Source: Frankia sp. QA3 (GTDB lineage Bacteria > Actinomycetota > Actinomycetes > Frankiales > Frankiaceae). Taken from it: DNA of 37,811 nt. Of the stretch, positions 15,501 through 23,196 are shown in pieces. The notes beneath the pieces were generated by a model that saw nothing but the letters and a program-made list of their open reading frames with translations, searched no databases and was not told where the DNA came from. The stretch's first letter is position 1, and every line of letters starts with the position of its first letter. Both the position numbers and the translations under genes were made by a program. The stretch is taken from NCBI RefSeq assembly GCF_000262465.1, contig NZ_CM001489.1:5625238-5663048 (forward strand). The letters are read 5' to 3'.

Positions 15501-15540
15501 TCGTCGGGCCGGTGTCGTCGGGCCGGTGTCGTCGGGCCGG
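15501..15540. repeat. 14-bp tandem repeat downstream of the CwlM-like gene
   Basis: TCGTCGGGCCGGTG is repeated at 15501-15514 and 15515-15528, with a partial third copy at 15529-15540. It lies just past the stop of the gene ending at 15554. The remainder of 15226-15553 holds the parS site and no supported gene. Confidence 0.7.
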
Positions 15541-15553
15541 ACCGGCGGAACTG

Positions 15554-16834
15554 TCAGGCGCGACCGGCGAGCCGCGGGACGTGGAGCTGTCCCGTCGGGG
15601 CGTCCATCTCCGGCGGGAGGAACAGGCGCTGCGTCGCCGCGAGGACCGCCTCGGCGACCGCGGCCCGGAAGTCGGTCGAACCGAGCGCGCGCGCGTCGTG
15701 CTCGTTGGTCAGGTAGCCGAGGTCGAGCCGGACCGCCGGCATCCGGGTGCGACGGAGCAGGTCCCAGACCTTCGGATGGGTGCGGCAGTCCAACATGTCG
15801 GTGCGGGAGACGATCTCACGCTGGACAAGCTGGGCGAAGCGCTCGCCGACCGCCGAGGATCCGCGGGCGTTGCCGTAGTAGTAGGCCGACACCCCCTGCG
15901 CGTGCCGGGAAGTGCTGCCATCCGTGTGCAGCGAGATCAGCAGGTCGGCTTCCAGTTCGTTCGCGCGACCGGCGCGCTCCTCCTCGCTCGGCGACTCGTC
16001 CGGGCCGTGGATGAGATGGGATTCCAGGCCCGAGTCGAGTAGGCGGGTGGAGAGCCGGGCGGCGAGGTCGGCCATGAGATCCCGCTCGCACAGGCCGCCG
16101 CTGACGATGCCGAGGTCGTCGCCGCCGTGCCCGGGATCGAGGGCGACGACCACACCGAGCAGAGAGGTGCCGCGGGCGAGCAGGCGGACGGACTCGCGCA
16201 GCACGTCGGGACGGCCGCCAGTGACCGTGCGGCGCAGCCGCTTCAGCTCGCGCAGTGTCCGGGGACCGCAGCGGCCGTCGGGATCCAGGCCGCGGTTGCG
16301 CTGGAAGTCGCGCACCGCGCTCTCGGTCCGGGGGCCGAAGATGCCATCGGTCCGGCCGACGTCGAAGCCCATGTTGAACAGGCGCTCCTGCAACGCCGCC
16401 ACGTCGTCCCCGACGAAGGGGTGCGCGGCGCTGAAATAGAGCAACCTGTCGCCGAGATTGTGACGGGCCTCCTCGAGCGCCCGTGCCGTGTCCGGACCGA
16501 GTATCCCGTCGACGGACAGCCCCCGACTTTGCTGGAAAGCCCGCAGCGCGTTGTCGAGGTCGCGGTCGAACCGGTCGGGGGGAGCGGCCGCGGCACCGCC
16601 CGCGACGACGCCCGGTCCCGCAGCCGGGCTGTGCGCACCATCCGCGGCGGCTGGGGCGGCGGCCGACGGAGGCAGCTCGGTCCCCATCGACTCCCCGAGG
16701 TGTACCCCGGCCGGCGCCGCATCGCCCCGTTCCCCGCTCTGCCGGGGGGTCGCGGGGAGGAAACCGAGATAGGTCAGGGCCGCCCGAACCTCGGCGACGG
16801 CGGAACCTTGGTCTCCCAGCCGCAACAGCTTCAC
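15554..16834 (-). CDS. cwlM: CwlM-like protein: PG-binding domains plus amidase_3 fold
   Basis: The 426-residue product has two peptidoglycan-binding type 1 repeats, one split by a Pro/Ala-rich insert (about 1-120, with RAFQQSRGLSVDGILGPDT) and one at about 130-195 (FNMGFDVGRTDGIFGPRTES). An amidase_3 domain follows, starting at VVALDPGHGGDDLG near residue 228. Zinc ligands are visible as H in DPGHGG, E in LCERDL (about 250) and H in LISLHTDG (about 302). The glutamate expected near the end of the fold is Asp in RLDLGYLTN (about 371). There is no signal peptide. In mycobacteria, CwlM is a cytoplasmic, enzymatically inactive regulator of MurA controlled by PknB; gene position, lack of a signal and the E-to-D change fit that role. 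Start is GTG with GAAGGG about 10 nt upstream. Confidence 0.88.
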   Translation of the reverse strand: MKLLRLGDQGSAVAEVRAALTYLGFLPATPRQSGERGDAAPAGVHLGESMGTELPPSAAAPAAADGAHSPAAGPGVVAGGAAAAPPDRFDRDLDNALRAFQQSRGLSVDGILGPDTARALEEARHNLGDRLLYFSAAHPFVGDDVAALQERLFNMGFDVGRTDGIFGPRTESAVRDFQRNRGLDPDGRCGPRTLRELKRLRRTVTGGRPDVLRESVRLLARGTSLLGVVVALDPGHGGDDLGIVSGGLCERDLMADLAARLSTRLLDSGLESHLIHGPDESPSEEERAGRANELEADLLISLHTDGSTSRHAQGVSAYYYGNARGSSAVGERFAQLVQREIVSRTDMLDCRTHPKVWDLLRRTRMPAVRLDLGYLTNEHDARALGSTDFRAAVAEAVLAATQRLFLPPEMDAPTGQLHVPRLAGRA

Positions 16835-16947
16835 GAACGTTTACCCTTCAGCTTGCCTGCCCCCAACGTGTTCCCCGGCGGAACCCGGTGGTCGGGGCCG
16901 CCGCGTCGACGAACTTTTTCCCGACTGCCGATTGCTGAATCTCAAGC

Positions 16948-17040
16948 CTAGGGCATGCCCCCGTGGTCCCGACCGGCCGCGAACGGGATCCTCCGGTATT
17001 GACCGAGCGTGACCTGGCTGTCCACGCTGTGATACGACAT
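16948..17040 (-). CDS. Possible 30-residue peptide upstream of the CwlM-like gene
   Basis: ATG at 17040-17038 opens a 30-codon frame ending TAG at 16950-16948, 113 bp before the CwlM-like start and on the same strand. It would read MSYHSVDSQVTLGQY then RRIPFAAGRDHGGMP. Roughly five of six codons end in G or C, as for real genes here, but that is weak evidence at this length. The upstream sequence has a 14-bp duplicated word containing GGGAATCGGGAT at 17041-17070 that could include an SD. I do not recognise the peptide; it could be chance. Confidence 0.2.
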   Translation of the reverse strand: MSYHSVDSQVTLGQYRRIPFAAGRDHGGMP

Positions 17041-17167
17041 CCCGATTCCCGTATCCCGATTCCCATGGCTGGCCTCGGCGCGGGGAGATGGATGCGCGCC
17101 GCAGCTGGCCCTGGCCATGTGGTGGCAGTGCGCGGCGATCGGCGGCGTGGGGCGGGCGATCGGCGGC

Positions 17168-17210
17168 GGGGCGCGGCGTGGGGCGTGGGGCGGGGCGCGG
17201 CGTGGGTGGG
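17168..17210 (+). other. G-run cluster, possible G-quadruplex
   Basis: The 552-bp gap 16835-17386 between the CwlM-like gene and trxA contains a strongly purine-skewed block from about 17140 to 17235. Within it, G-runs lie at 17168-17171, 17180-17183, 17187-17190, 17192-17195, 17204-17206 and 17208-17210, close enough to form a quadruplex on the plus strand. Motif-based only. I see no gene in the rest of the gap except the doubtful peptide at 16948. Confidence 0.4.
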
Positions 17211-17265
17211 TAAGCGGTGGCGTGGGGCGATGGGCGGCGATGGCAGTCCGGGCCCCACACACGCA

Positions 17266-17300
17266 GACGGCCCGCCGGCAGGAACGCTCAGCGGGCCGTC
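17266..17300 (-). terminator. Hairpin downstream of trxA
   Basis: GACGGCCCGC (17266-17275) and GCGGGCCGTC (17291-17300) form a perfect 10-bp stem with a 15-nt loop, about 86 nt past the trxA stop on the minus strand. It has no U-tract. Probable end of the trxB-trxA transcript. Confidence 0.55.
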
Positions 17301-17386
17301 GGTGGCGGCCGCCTCCCGGGCTCCCACCCGCCAGGGGTGGGCGCGCCGCGCGGCCGTCGGGGACGATCAGTTATCGTCGGAAACGA

Positions 17387-17710
17387 TCAGATGTACGGGG
17401 AGAGGTCGCGCAGCAGGGCGGCCTTCGGCTTCGCGCCGACGATGCTCTTGTCCACCTCGCCCTTGACGAAGACCGCCATGGTCGGGATCGACATGATCTG
17501 GTAGTTCCGCGCCGTCTCCGGGTTCTCGTCGATGTTCAGCTTGACGATCCGCAGCTTCTCGCCGTGCTCCTTGGCGATCTCCTCGAGGACCGGCGCGACC
17601 ATCTTGCACGGGCCGCACCACTCGGCCCAGAAGTCCACCAGGACCGGTACGTCGCTCTGTAGGACCTCGGCGGTGAAGGTGCTGTCCGTCACGGGGGTGG
17701 TGCCTGCCAT
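17387..17710 (-). CDS. trxA: Thioredoxin
   Basis: The 107-residue product is a classical thioredoxin with the redox-active WCGPC at residues 31-35 inside VLVDFWAEWCGPCKMVAPVLE. The cis-proline loop is MSIPTMAVF (about 73-81), and the length is standard. It reduces protein disulfides and is itself reduced by the thioredoxin reductase encoded 57 bp upstream. GGGAG lies about 8 nt before the ATG. It is expected to be co-transcribed with trxB from the sigma-R-type promoter at 18938-18963. Confidence 0.98.
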   Translation of the reverse strand: MAGTTPVTDSTFTAEVLQSDVPVLVDFWAEWCGPCKMVAPVLEEIAKEHGEKLRIVKLNIDENPETARNYQIMSIPTMAVFVKGEVDKSIVGAKPKAALLRDLSPYI

Positions 17711-17767
17711 GGCTGTTCTCCCTGCTGGAGGTGGTGGGGGGATGGGTGGTCGATGCCGGGGCGGGCG

Positions 17768-18808
17768 TCAGGCCGGCTGCGGCGCCGGGGTGGAAACCCG
17801 TGGGGCCTCGGTGGTCTTCTCGCCGGGACCCTCCCCGGCGGCGATGAAGCGCTCCGCGTCGAGGGCGGCGGCGCACCCGGTACCGGCCGCGGTGATGGCC
17901 TGCCGGTAGGTGTGGTCGACCACGTCGCCGCAGGCGAATACGCCGTCGAGGTTCGTCTTGGTGGTGGGATGGGCGACCTTGACGTAGCCGGCGTCGTCCA
18001 GTTCGAGCTGGCCGCGGACCAGCTCGGTGCGCGGCTCGTGGCCGATCGCGACGAACAGGCCGGTGACCTCGAGGTCGTCGGCCTCCCCCGTGACCGTGTC
18101 GCGCAGCCGGACGCCGCTGAGCTTGTCCTCGCCGAGGATCTCGGCGACGTCGGCGTTCCACCGGAACCGAATCTTCTCGTTGGAGAAGGCCCGCTCCTGC
18201 ATGATCGCGCTCGCCCGCAGCTTGTCCCGCCGGTGGACCACCGTGACCGACCGGGCGAACCGGGTCAGGAACGTCGCTTCCTCCATGGCCGAGTCGCCGC
18301 CGCCAACGACGGCGATGTCGTGGTCGCGGAAGAAGAAGCCGTCACAGGTCGCGCACGCCGACACCCCACGCCCGAGCAGCCGCTCCTCGTGCTCGACGCC
18401 GAGCTTGCGGTAGGCCGAGCCGGTGGCGACGATGACCGTGCGCGCCAGGTACGTCCGGTCCTCGACCTTGACGACCTTCGGGTTGGCGGCGAGGTCGAGC
18501 TCGGTCACGTCGTCGGCGACCAGCTCGGCGCCGAACCGCTCCGCCTGCTGGCGCAGCCTTTCCATCAGCTCCGGGCCCTGCACACCCTCCGGGAAGCCGG
18601 GGAAGTTCTCGACCTCGGTGGTGTTCATGAGCGCGCCGCCGGCGGCAACCGCGCCCTCGAAGACGAGTGGCCGCAGGTTGGCTCGGGCAGTGTAGATGGC
18701 GGCCGTGTACCCTGCTGGGCCCGAGCCGACGATGATGACATCGCGCACGTCGTCTGCCGGTCGGTCACCGTGACCGGTGACGTCCTGGACCTGCTGCTGG
18801 GCTGTCAC
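17768..18808 (-). CDS. trxB: Thioredoxin-disulfide reductase
   Basis: TrxB transfers electrons from NADPH through FAD to thioredoxin in the cytoplasm. The 346-residue product begins VTAQQQVQDVTG at a GTG (18808-18806), chosen because AAAGGAG lies 6 nt upstream even though the frame is open for another 80 codons. The FAD-binding motif is IIVGSGPAGYTAAIYTARA (about 25-43). The redox cysteines are in ACATCDG (C152, C155). The NADPH-binding motif is VGGGDSAMEEA (about 167-177). The end YVKVAHPTTKTNLDGVFACGDV contains the C-terminal FAD motif. It heads a trxB-trxA operon with a sigma-R-like promoter about 130 bp upstream. Confidence 0.97.
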   Translation of the reverse strand: MTAQQQVQDVTGHGDRPADDVRDVIIVGSGPAGYTAAIYTARANLRPLVFEGAVAAGGALMNTTEVENFPGFPEGVQGPELMERLRQQAERFGAELVADDVTELDLAANPKVVKVEDRTYLARTVIVATGSAYRKLGVEHEERLLGRGVSACATCDGFFFRDHDIAVVGGGDSAMEEATFLTRFARSVTVVHRRDKLRASAIMQERAFSNEKIRFRWNADVAEILGEDKLSGVRLRDTVTGEADDLEVTGLFVAIGHEPRTELVRGQLELDDAGYVKVAHPTTKTNLDGVFACGDVVDHTYRQAITAAGTGCAAALDAERFIAAGEGPGEKTTEAPRVSTPAPQPA

Positions 18809-18937
18809 ACCCGCTCCTTTCACGCTGCGCGGTTCCCCGTCAGCCGGGGTGGACCCCGCCGGTGCCCATCGGCCTCGGTAGTGCGTCGGGATCCCTGGTC
18901 GTAGGTCGGTTCCGTGAAGACGGTGTCCGAGAGCGAC

Positions 18938-18963
18938 AACGGTCCTCGACGGCGTCTGATTCC
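18938..18963 (-). promoter_or_regulatory. Sigma-R-type promoter for trxB-trxA
   Basis: On the minus strand GGAAT (18963-18959) is followed after exactly 18 nt by GTT (18940-18938). This matches the actinobacterial SigR/SigH disulfide-stress consensus GGGAAT-N18/19-GTT, apart from the first G. It lies about 130 bp upstream of trxB. The Streptomyces trxBA operon is a classical SigR target, so context supports the match. No sigR gene is in the window. Confidence 0.75.
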
Positions 18964-19017
18964 ATCCGTTGCTCGCCGGTGCCGCGCGACCGGTGATCAT
19001 TGGTGCTGGTGGCCACG

Positions 19018-20379
19018 CTATCTGCGCAGCGTGGTCGCGCTGTACCACAGCGCCGCGGAGACGCTGATGACGCCGCAGTGCGCGTCGACCACGAGCACCC
19101 GTACCGCCGCCGGCTGCATGGGGATCGACAGCACGACCAGCAGCGCCGGCTGGCCGTCATACCGGACGCGGTCGACCGCGAGGATCTCCCCGCCCGACTG
19201 GGCGATGAGGCTCTGGTAGCAGGTACGCAGATCCGGGGTGTCCAGCAGCGCGCGCAGCCGTTTGCCGGCCGCCGCGGTGGCACCGGGCTGGCGCACGGCG
19301 GCCGGGGCGACCGCCTGGAACGGCAGGGCGCCCGCCGACGGCACCGGCGCCACGGCCTGCGCGTCCGCGTCCGCGGCGGCGCCCCCCACCGGCCCGGTCA
19401 GCGGCAGTGGCAGCGCCACCGAACCGGCGATCCGGCCCGTGAGCAGCTCCCTGCCGTGCCGGCCGACATCGGCCGGGGCGACGCCCGTCCGCGAGTCCGC
19501 CATCATGGTCAGCCTGGCCGGCCCGGAGCCCGAGGTCGTGGCGGCGCCGGCCGAATCCCGGCCCTGCGCGACGCTCGACGCCGCGACCGGATGATCGGCG
19601 TCCGCCACCCGCAGGCCGTAGAAGGCGAGGACGGCGGCGCCGAAGGTGACGAACGCCGCGCAGACCGCCGCGATCGACACCCAGTCCCGCCGCGGGGTCG
19701 CCGGCCCGCCCGGCGCCGGTCGCTCCGCCTGCCGGGCCGCCGGCCGCCGGCCCGGCACGGGCCGCGCCGGGCCCTGGACCGGGCGGATCCTGCGCCCGCG
19801 ACCGCGGACGTCGCCGGGACCGCCCGCGAGGTGGGTGCAGCGTGCGCCGTCTCTGGTGCCTGCGCCGTCTCTGGTGCCTGCGGAGGCGTGACCGGCACCG
19901 CTGGCGGTGGGGGGCTCGATGTGGGCGGTGCCGGTCTCGTGGATGCGGGTCTGTGGCGGGCCCGCCGGGTCGGCGGGGGAGCGGCCCGTGTGGGCCGCGG
20001 GCGCGTCGGTGGTGGTCGCGTCGGTGGTGGTCGCGCCGGTACCGGGCCGGGCCTCGGGATCGTGGACCGGGCGGGGGTGGGTGGGCATCCGGGCAGCCAG
20101 CGCCGCCTGGATCCGTTCGGCCACGTCACCCGGCATCGTCATCGCGGCCAGCCGGGACAGATCGGCGCGGACCTTGCGAAGCGCGGCGATCGACTCGCGG
20201 CACGCCGGGCAGGTCTCGATATGGTCCCGGGCTGAGCGGGTGACTTGCTCGCCACCGGCGACGGCATCGAGCAGTTCCACGTCGGGATGCTGGTCGTGCC
20301 CGCGGGACCGGCGGCCGAGTGGGAACGCGGGGCGCGCGTCCGCGGGTCGGTGACGTTCGTCCGTCGGGTCAGTCGCCAT
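19018..20379 (-). CDS. Zinc-finger anti-sigma factor (RsmA-type)
   Basis: The 453-residue product is the likely anti-sigma factor for the ECF sigma encoded directly upstream. The N-terminal domain carries a ZAS-type zinc motif in RDHIETCPACRESI (H53-x3-C57-x2-C60), with an upstream His. A Pro/Thr/Arg-rich linker (about 95-230) contains imperfect 18-bp DNA repeats at 19843-19878. One TM helix lies at about 233-258 (SIAAVCAAFVTFGAAVLAFYG). The C-terminal part outside the membrane ends with a domain of about 100 residues having two cysteines (TCYQSL, DAHCGV) that could form a disulfide. The ATG overlaps the sigma gene by 11 nt behind an unusually strong SD. Synteny matches the sigM-rsmA pair of mycobacteria. 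Confidence 0.85.
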   Translation of the reverse strand: MATDPTDERHRPADARPAFPLGRRSRGHDQHPDVELLDAVAGGEQVTRSARDHIETCPACRESIAALRKVRADLSRLAAMTMPGDVAERIQAALAARMPTHPRPVHDPEARPGTGATTTDATTTDAPAAHTGRSPADPAGPPQTRIHETGTAHIEPPTASGAGHASAGTRDGAGTRDGARCTHLAGGPGDVRGRGRRIRPVQGPARPVPGRRPAARQAERPAPGGPATPRRDWVSIAAVCAAFVTFGAAVLAFYGLRVADADHPVAASSVAQGRDSAGAATTSGSGPARLTMMADSRTGVAPADVGRHGRELLTGRIAGSVALPLPLTGPVGGAAADADAQAVAPVPSAGALPFQAVAPAAVRQPGATAAAGKRLRALLDTPDLRTCYQSLIAQSGGEILAVDRVRYDGQPALLVVLSIPMQPAAVRVLVVDAHCGVISVSAALWYSATTLRR

Positions 20380-21136
20380 TGCTGATCACCTCCTCCGGCA
20401 GGTCCGGACGCCATGGGGCCGCGTGGTGGGGACTGCGGCCGGCGGACCGACTGCGGGCGTCCGGCGGCCGCTGCGTGGGGGCCGCCGCATCGTGGTGTCC
20501 TTCTTCTGAGACGGTGGGCGGGGCTCCCGGGTTCCCTGGCGGGAGGTGACCGAGGAGCAGGGCGAGGTGCGCCCGTCCCCGCGAACAGCGACTTTTCACT
20601 GTGCCGGCAGGGACGTCGAGCAACCGCGCGACGTCCGCCAGGGGCAATCTTTGGACGTCGACCAGCACCACGGCGGTGCGCAGCGCCAGGGGCAGCCGGC
20701 CGAGCACGTCGTCGACATCGAGACAGATGTCACGCTCGGTGATGGTGTCTCGCGGATCGATCGGGTTCCGCGGGCAGCCCGCCCGGGTGGGCGGGGGCAC
20801 CGTGGGGTGGGCCGCCTGCCGGCGCAGCCGCTCCAGCGCGGCGTTCGTGACGATGCGGTGCAGCCAGGTGCCGACCTCGGACTCGCCCCGGAACGACGCG
20901 GCGGCGCGGCGCGCGGACAGCATCGCCTCCTGCACGGCGCCGGCCGCGTCGTCGCCGTCGCGTAGCAGGCCATGAGCGACCGACCAGAGCTGGTCGGCGT
21001 GCCGGCGGAACAGCTTGCCGAACGCGTCGGGATTGCCGGCGACGTGCCGGCGCAGCAGCTCGACGTCGGGATCGGCGGCCCGGTCGTCCCCCGGCGGCCC
21101 GGCCGGGAGTGGGCTGGAGGGGTCGGCGGCGGCCAT
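20369..21136 (-). CDS. sigM: ECF sigma factor (SigM-like)
   Basis: The product is an extracytoplasmic-function sigma factor of about 255 residues. Region 2 is visible as DAFGKLFRRHADQLWSVAHG to FRGESEVGTWLHRIVTNAALERLRRQ. Region 4 is visible as LPLALRTAVVLVDVQRLPLADVARLLDVPAGTVKSRCSRGRAHL, with the HTH in the second half. A C-terminal tail of about 45 residues is variable. The start is ambiguous: ATG at 21136 has GGGAG 7 nt upstream, while a GTG at 21166 gives 10 more residues but sits almost against its SD. The gene overlaps the anti-sigma gene by 11 nt and follows the pseudokinase gene closely, so the three probably form one operon. In mycobacteria, SigM acts late in growth and on surface proteins; targets here are unknown. 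Confidence 0.9.
   Translation of the reverse strand: MAAADPSSPLPAGPPGDDRAADPDVELLRRHVAGNPDAFGKLFRRHADQLWSVAHGLLRDGDDAAGAVQEAMLSARRAAASFRGESEVGTWLHRIVTNAALERLRRQAAHPTVPPPTRAGCPRNPIDPRDTITERDICLDVDDVLGRLPLALRTAVVLVDVQRLPLADVARLLDVPAGTVKSRCSRGRAHLALLLGHLPPGNPGAPPTVSEEGHHDAAAPTQRPPDARSRSAGRSPHHAAPWRPDLPEEVISNGD
20384..20394 (-). promoter_or_regulatory. Extended Shine-Dalgarno for the anti-sigma gene
   Basis: AGGAGGTGATC on the minus strand is an 11-nt perfect complement to the conserved 3' end of 16S rRNA (anti-SD GATCACCTCCT). It lies 4 nt before the anti-sigma ATG at 20379 and within the last codons of the sigma gene. Most genes here have only 4-6 nt matches. Confidence 0.7.
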
Positions 21137-21177
21137 GGCGACGCTCCCGGGGCGCCCGACTTTCACCTCCTCCCCCG

Positions 21178-23196
21178 TCAGGACCGGAAGGTGATCTCCG
21201 CGATCGAGCCGCGGTACTGCCCGCCGTCAGGCGGCAGGGAGGTCAGCCACAGCACCCAGTACTGGGCCCGGGCCAGGTCAGAGGGCATGGCCAGGGTCAC
21301 CTGCCCGTCGACGCCGGACTTCCCCAGAATGAACCGGTAACCGTCGATCGTGCCGGCCGGCGTGTCCCCACTGCGCAGCTCGAAGGAGACCTTGCCCTTG
21401 CTGCCGACCTGCACGGTCACCGAGGCAGGGGTGATCGGTTGGCCGAAGTTCAGCCGAAGACCGGCGCCGGACTTGAGGCCACCGAAGTTGGGTTTGGTGT
21501 AGCCCTCGGTGGGCCATTCCGTCGACGGGTTGCCGTCTATCGCCTTGTCGACCTCGAGCGGCTTCTCCGCCTTGTCGAGGCCGCCGGGGTCGAAGGAGTC
21601 GATGCTCGCGGGCTTCAGCACGCTCTCCGAGGCGTTGACCTGATTGGTGGCCGCCGGCGGGGGCTTGGCGTTGTCGCCGTCGTCCCCGGAGTCCCGCAGC
21701 GCGAACACGGCCACGACCGCGACGACGATGATGACCACGACGAGGGCGATCCACGGCAGCACCCGGCCGAGCGACGGGCCGGACCCGCCGCGCCCGCGTC
21801 CCGGGGCGTCCCGATAGCGGTCCGCCGGCGGGTAGCCGCCGGCACCGGCGGGGTAGCCCCGGTCGTCTCGGCTCCGGTCGTCTCGGGCCCGGTCGTCTCG
21901 GGCCCGATCGTCTCGGCCTCGATCGTCTCGGCTCCGGGTGTCGTACCCGCCGCGGGTGTCGTAGCCGCCGCGGCCGTATCCGGTGTCGCCGCCGCGCGGC
22001 CCGCTCGGGCGGTCGACACGGGTCTCGTAGCGGCCGTCGCGGGTCTGGTCGGGGCCCGGGTAGCCGGCAGTGTCGGTGTAGCGGCCCTGCGCCGGGTAGT
22101 CGGACGCGGCGAGGTAGTCGGAGGAGGCGAAACCGTCCACGTCCATCGCCTCGGTGCTGGAGGGTTCCTCGCCGAGGCTCATCAGGCCGGTGTCGAGCAC
22201 GGCGTCGACGGGGTTGATCGACTCCAGCTCCTCGACGAGCTCGGCCGCGGTCGTGATGGGCGCGCCCGCCCGCTCGTCACCGAGGGTCGCCATGGTGATG
22301 GCGTCCAGGTCACGCGGCACGGACGAGGTGACCTGCCGGGGGCTGCGCAGCCGCCCGCCCGCGGTCGGCGCGGTGGGCAGGCCGTGGTCCCCACCGAGCG
22401 GCCAGTGGCCGGTGAGCCCCGCGTACAGCAGGCCGCCGAGCGCCCGCAGGTCGGCGGCGGCACCGTCCCCCGAACCCGCGCCCACCACCCTCGTGGCCTC
22501 GGCGTCATCGGCCCTCCCGGCGCCGTCGGGGCCGTCGAGCTCCCCGGGAGTCCCCGAGCGCTCCAGCTCGGCGAGCACGCCGCCGATCTCCAGATCGATG
22601 ATCTTCACGGTGCCGTGGCTGGAGACGATGACGTCGCCGGGGTTGAGGTCGCCGTGATGGATGCCCCGCTCGTGGGCCGCGGCGATGACCCGGGCTGCGG
22701 CGAGCACCACGGCGCCGGCCTGCTCGGGGCGCAGCGCCCCCTGCGCCGTGAGCTGGCGCAGGGTCTTGCCGTCGACCCACTCGGAGACGACGTAGGAGAT
22801 GCGCCGCGATCCGGTGGTCGTCGTCGTGGCGTCGTAGGTGGAGGCGGCGCCCGGATGCACGAGCCGGCCGGAGTTGATGGCCGCGGCGAGCAGGCGCCGG
22901 GCGGCCTGCTCCTGGACCGGGTCCGCGGCGGGAGCACCGTTGTCGCCAGGGTTCACCGGGCCGTGTTCGACGATGCGCACCGCGACCGGCCGGGCGAGCA
23001 CGTTGTCGTCGCCACGCCAGAGGGTGACCGGTCCGCGGCTGGTGAGCGCGGAAAGCAGGCGGTAACGGCGGTCGAGGACGGTTTCGGCGAGCACCGCGGT
23101 GCCGGCGGGGGTGTACGAGCTCCGGGTGTCGGGGGCGGTCAGTGTCACGTCGTTGTCGACGTCCTCAGCCTGCGGTCGGTTGCTTCCGTCGACCAC
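21178..23196 (-). CDS. Membrane pseudokinase with discoidin-like ectodomain (MviN-associated)
   Basis: The 672-residue product has an N-terminal Ser/Thr-kinase fold (about 40-330) lacking key residues. The VAxK lysine position reads VAVRIVE, the catalytic loop is HHGDLNPGDV rather than HRDxKPxN, and DFG is replaced by DLEIGG. The glycine loop is also weak (SRGPVTLWRG). It is therefore probably inactive. A charged linker with five pentapeptide repeats (about 421-445) precedes one TM helix (about 482-502). The rest is extracytoplasmic, including a discoidin-like beta domain (about 525-672, AIDGNPSTEWPTEG). In Mycobacterium tuberculosis the same pseudokinase, TM and ectodomain are fused to MurJ (MviN, Rv3910) and bind FhaA when phosphorylated; here it is a separate protein next to murJ. 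GTG start with GGAGG 4 nt upstream. Confidence 0.88.
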   Translation of the reverse strand: MVDGSNRPQAEDVDNDVTLTAPDTRSSYTPAGTAVLAETVLDRRYRLLSALTSRGPVTLWRGDDNVLARPVAVRIVEHGPVNPGDNGAPAADPVQEQAARRLLAAAINSGRLVHPGAASTYDATTTTTGSRRISYVVSEWVDGKTLRQLTAQGALRPEQAGAVVLAAARVIAAAHERGIHHGDLNPGDVIVSSHGTVKIIDLEIGGVLAELERSGTPGELDGPDGAGRADDAEATRVVGAGSGDGAAADLRALGGLLYAGLTGHWPLGGDHGLPTAPTAGGRLRSPRQVTSSVPRDLDAITMATLGDERAGAPITTAAELVEELESINPVDAVLDTGLMSLGEEPSSTEAMDVDGFASSDYLAASDYPAQGRYTDTAGYPGPDQTRDGRYETRVDRPSGPRGGDTGYGRGGYDTRGGYDTRSRDDRGRDDRARDDRARDDRSRDDRGYPAGAGGYPPADRYRDAPGRGRGGSGPSLGRVLPWIALVVVIIVVAVVAVFALRDSGDDGDNAKPPPAATNQVNASESVLKPASIDSFDPGGLDKAEKPLEVDKAIDGNPSTEWPTEGYTKPNFGGLKSGAGLRLNFGQPITPASVTVQVGSKGKVSFELRSGDTPAGTIDGYRFILGKSGVDGQVTLAMPSDLARAQYWVLWLTSLPPDGGQYRGSIAEITFRS
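21860..21934. repeat. 15-bp in-frame repeat, 5 copies, in the pseudokinase linker
   Basis: Units of the form CGGTCGTCTCGGGCC start at 21860, 21875, 21890, 21905 and 21920 with few differences. On the minus strand they encode five pentapeptides of the type (S/A/G)RDDR in the juxtamembrane cytoplasmic linker. Confidence 0.85.
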
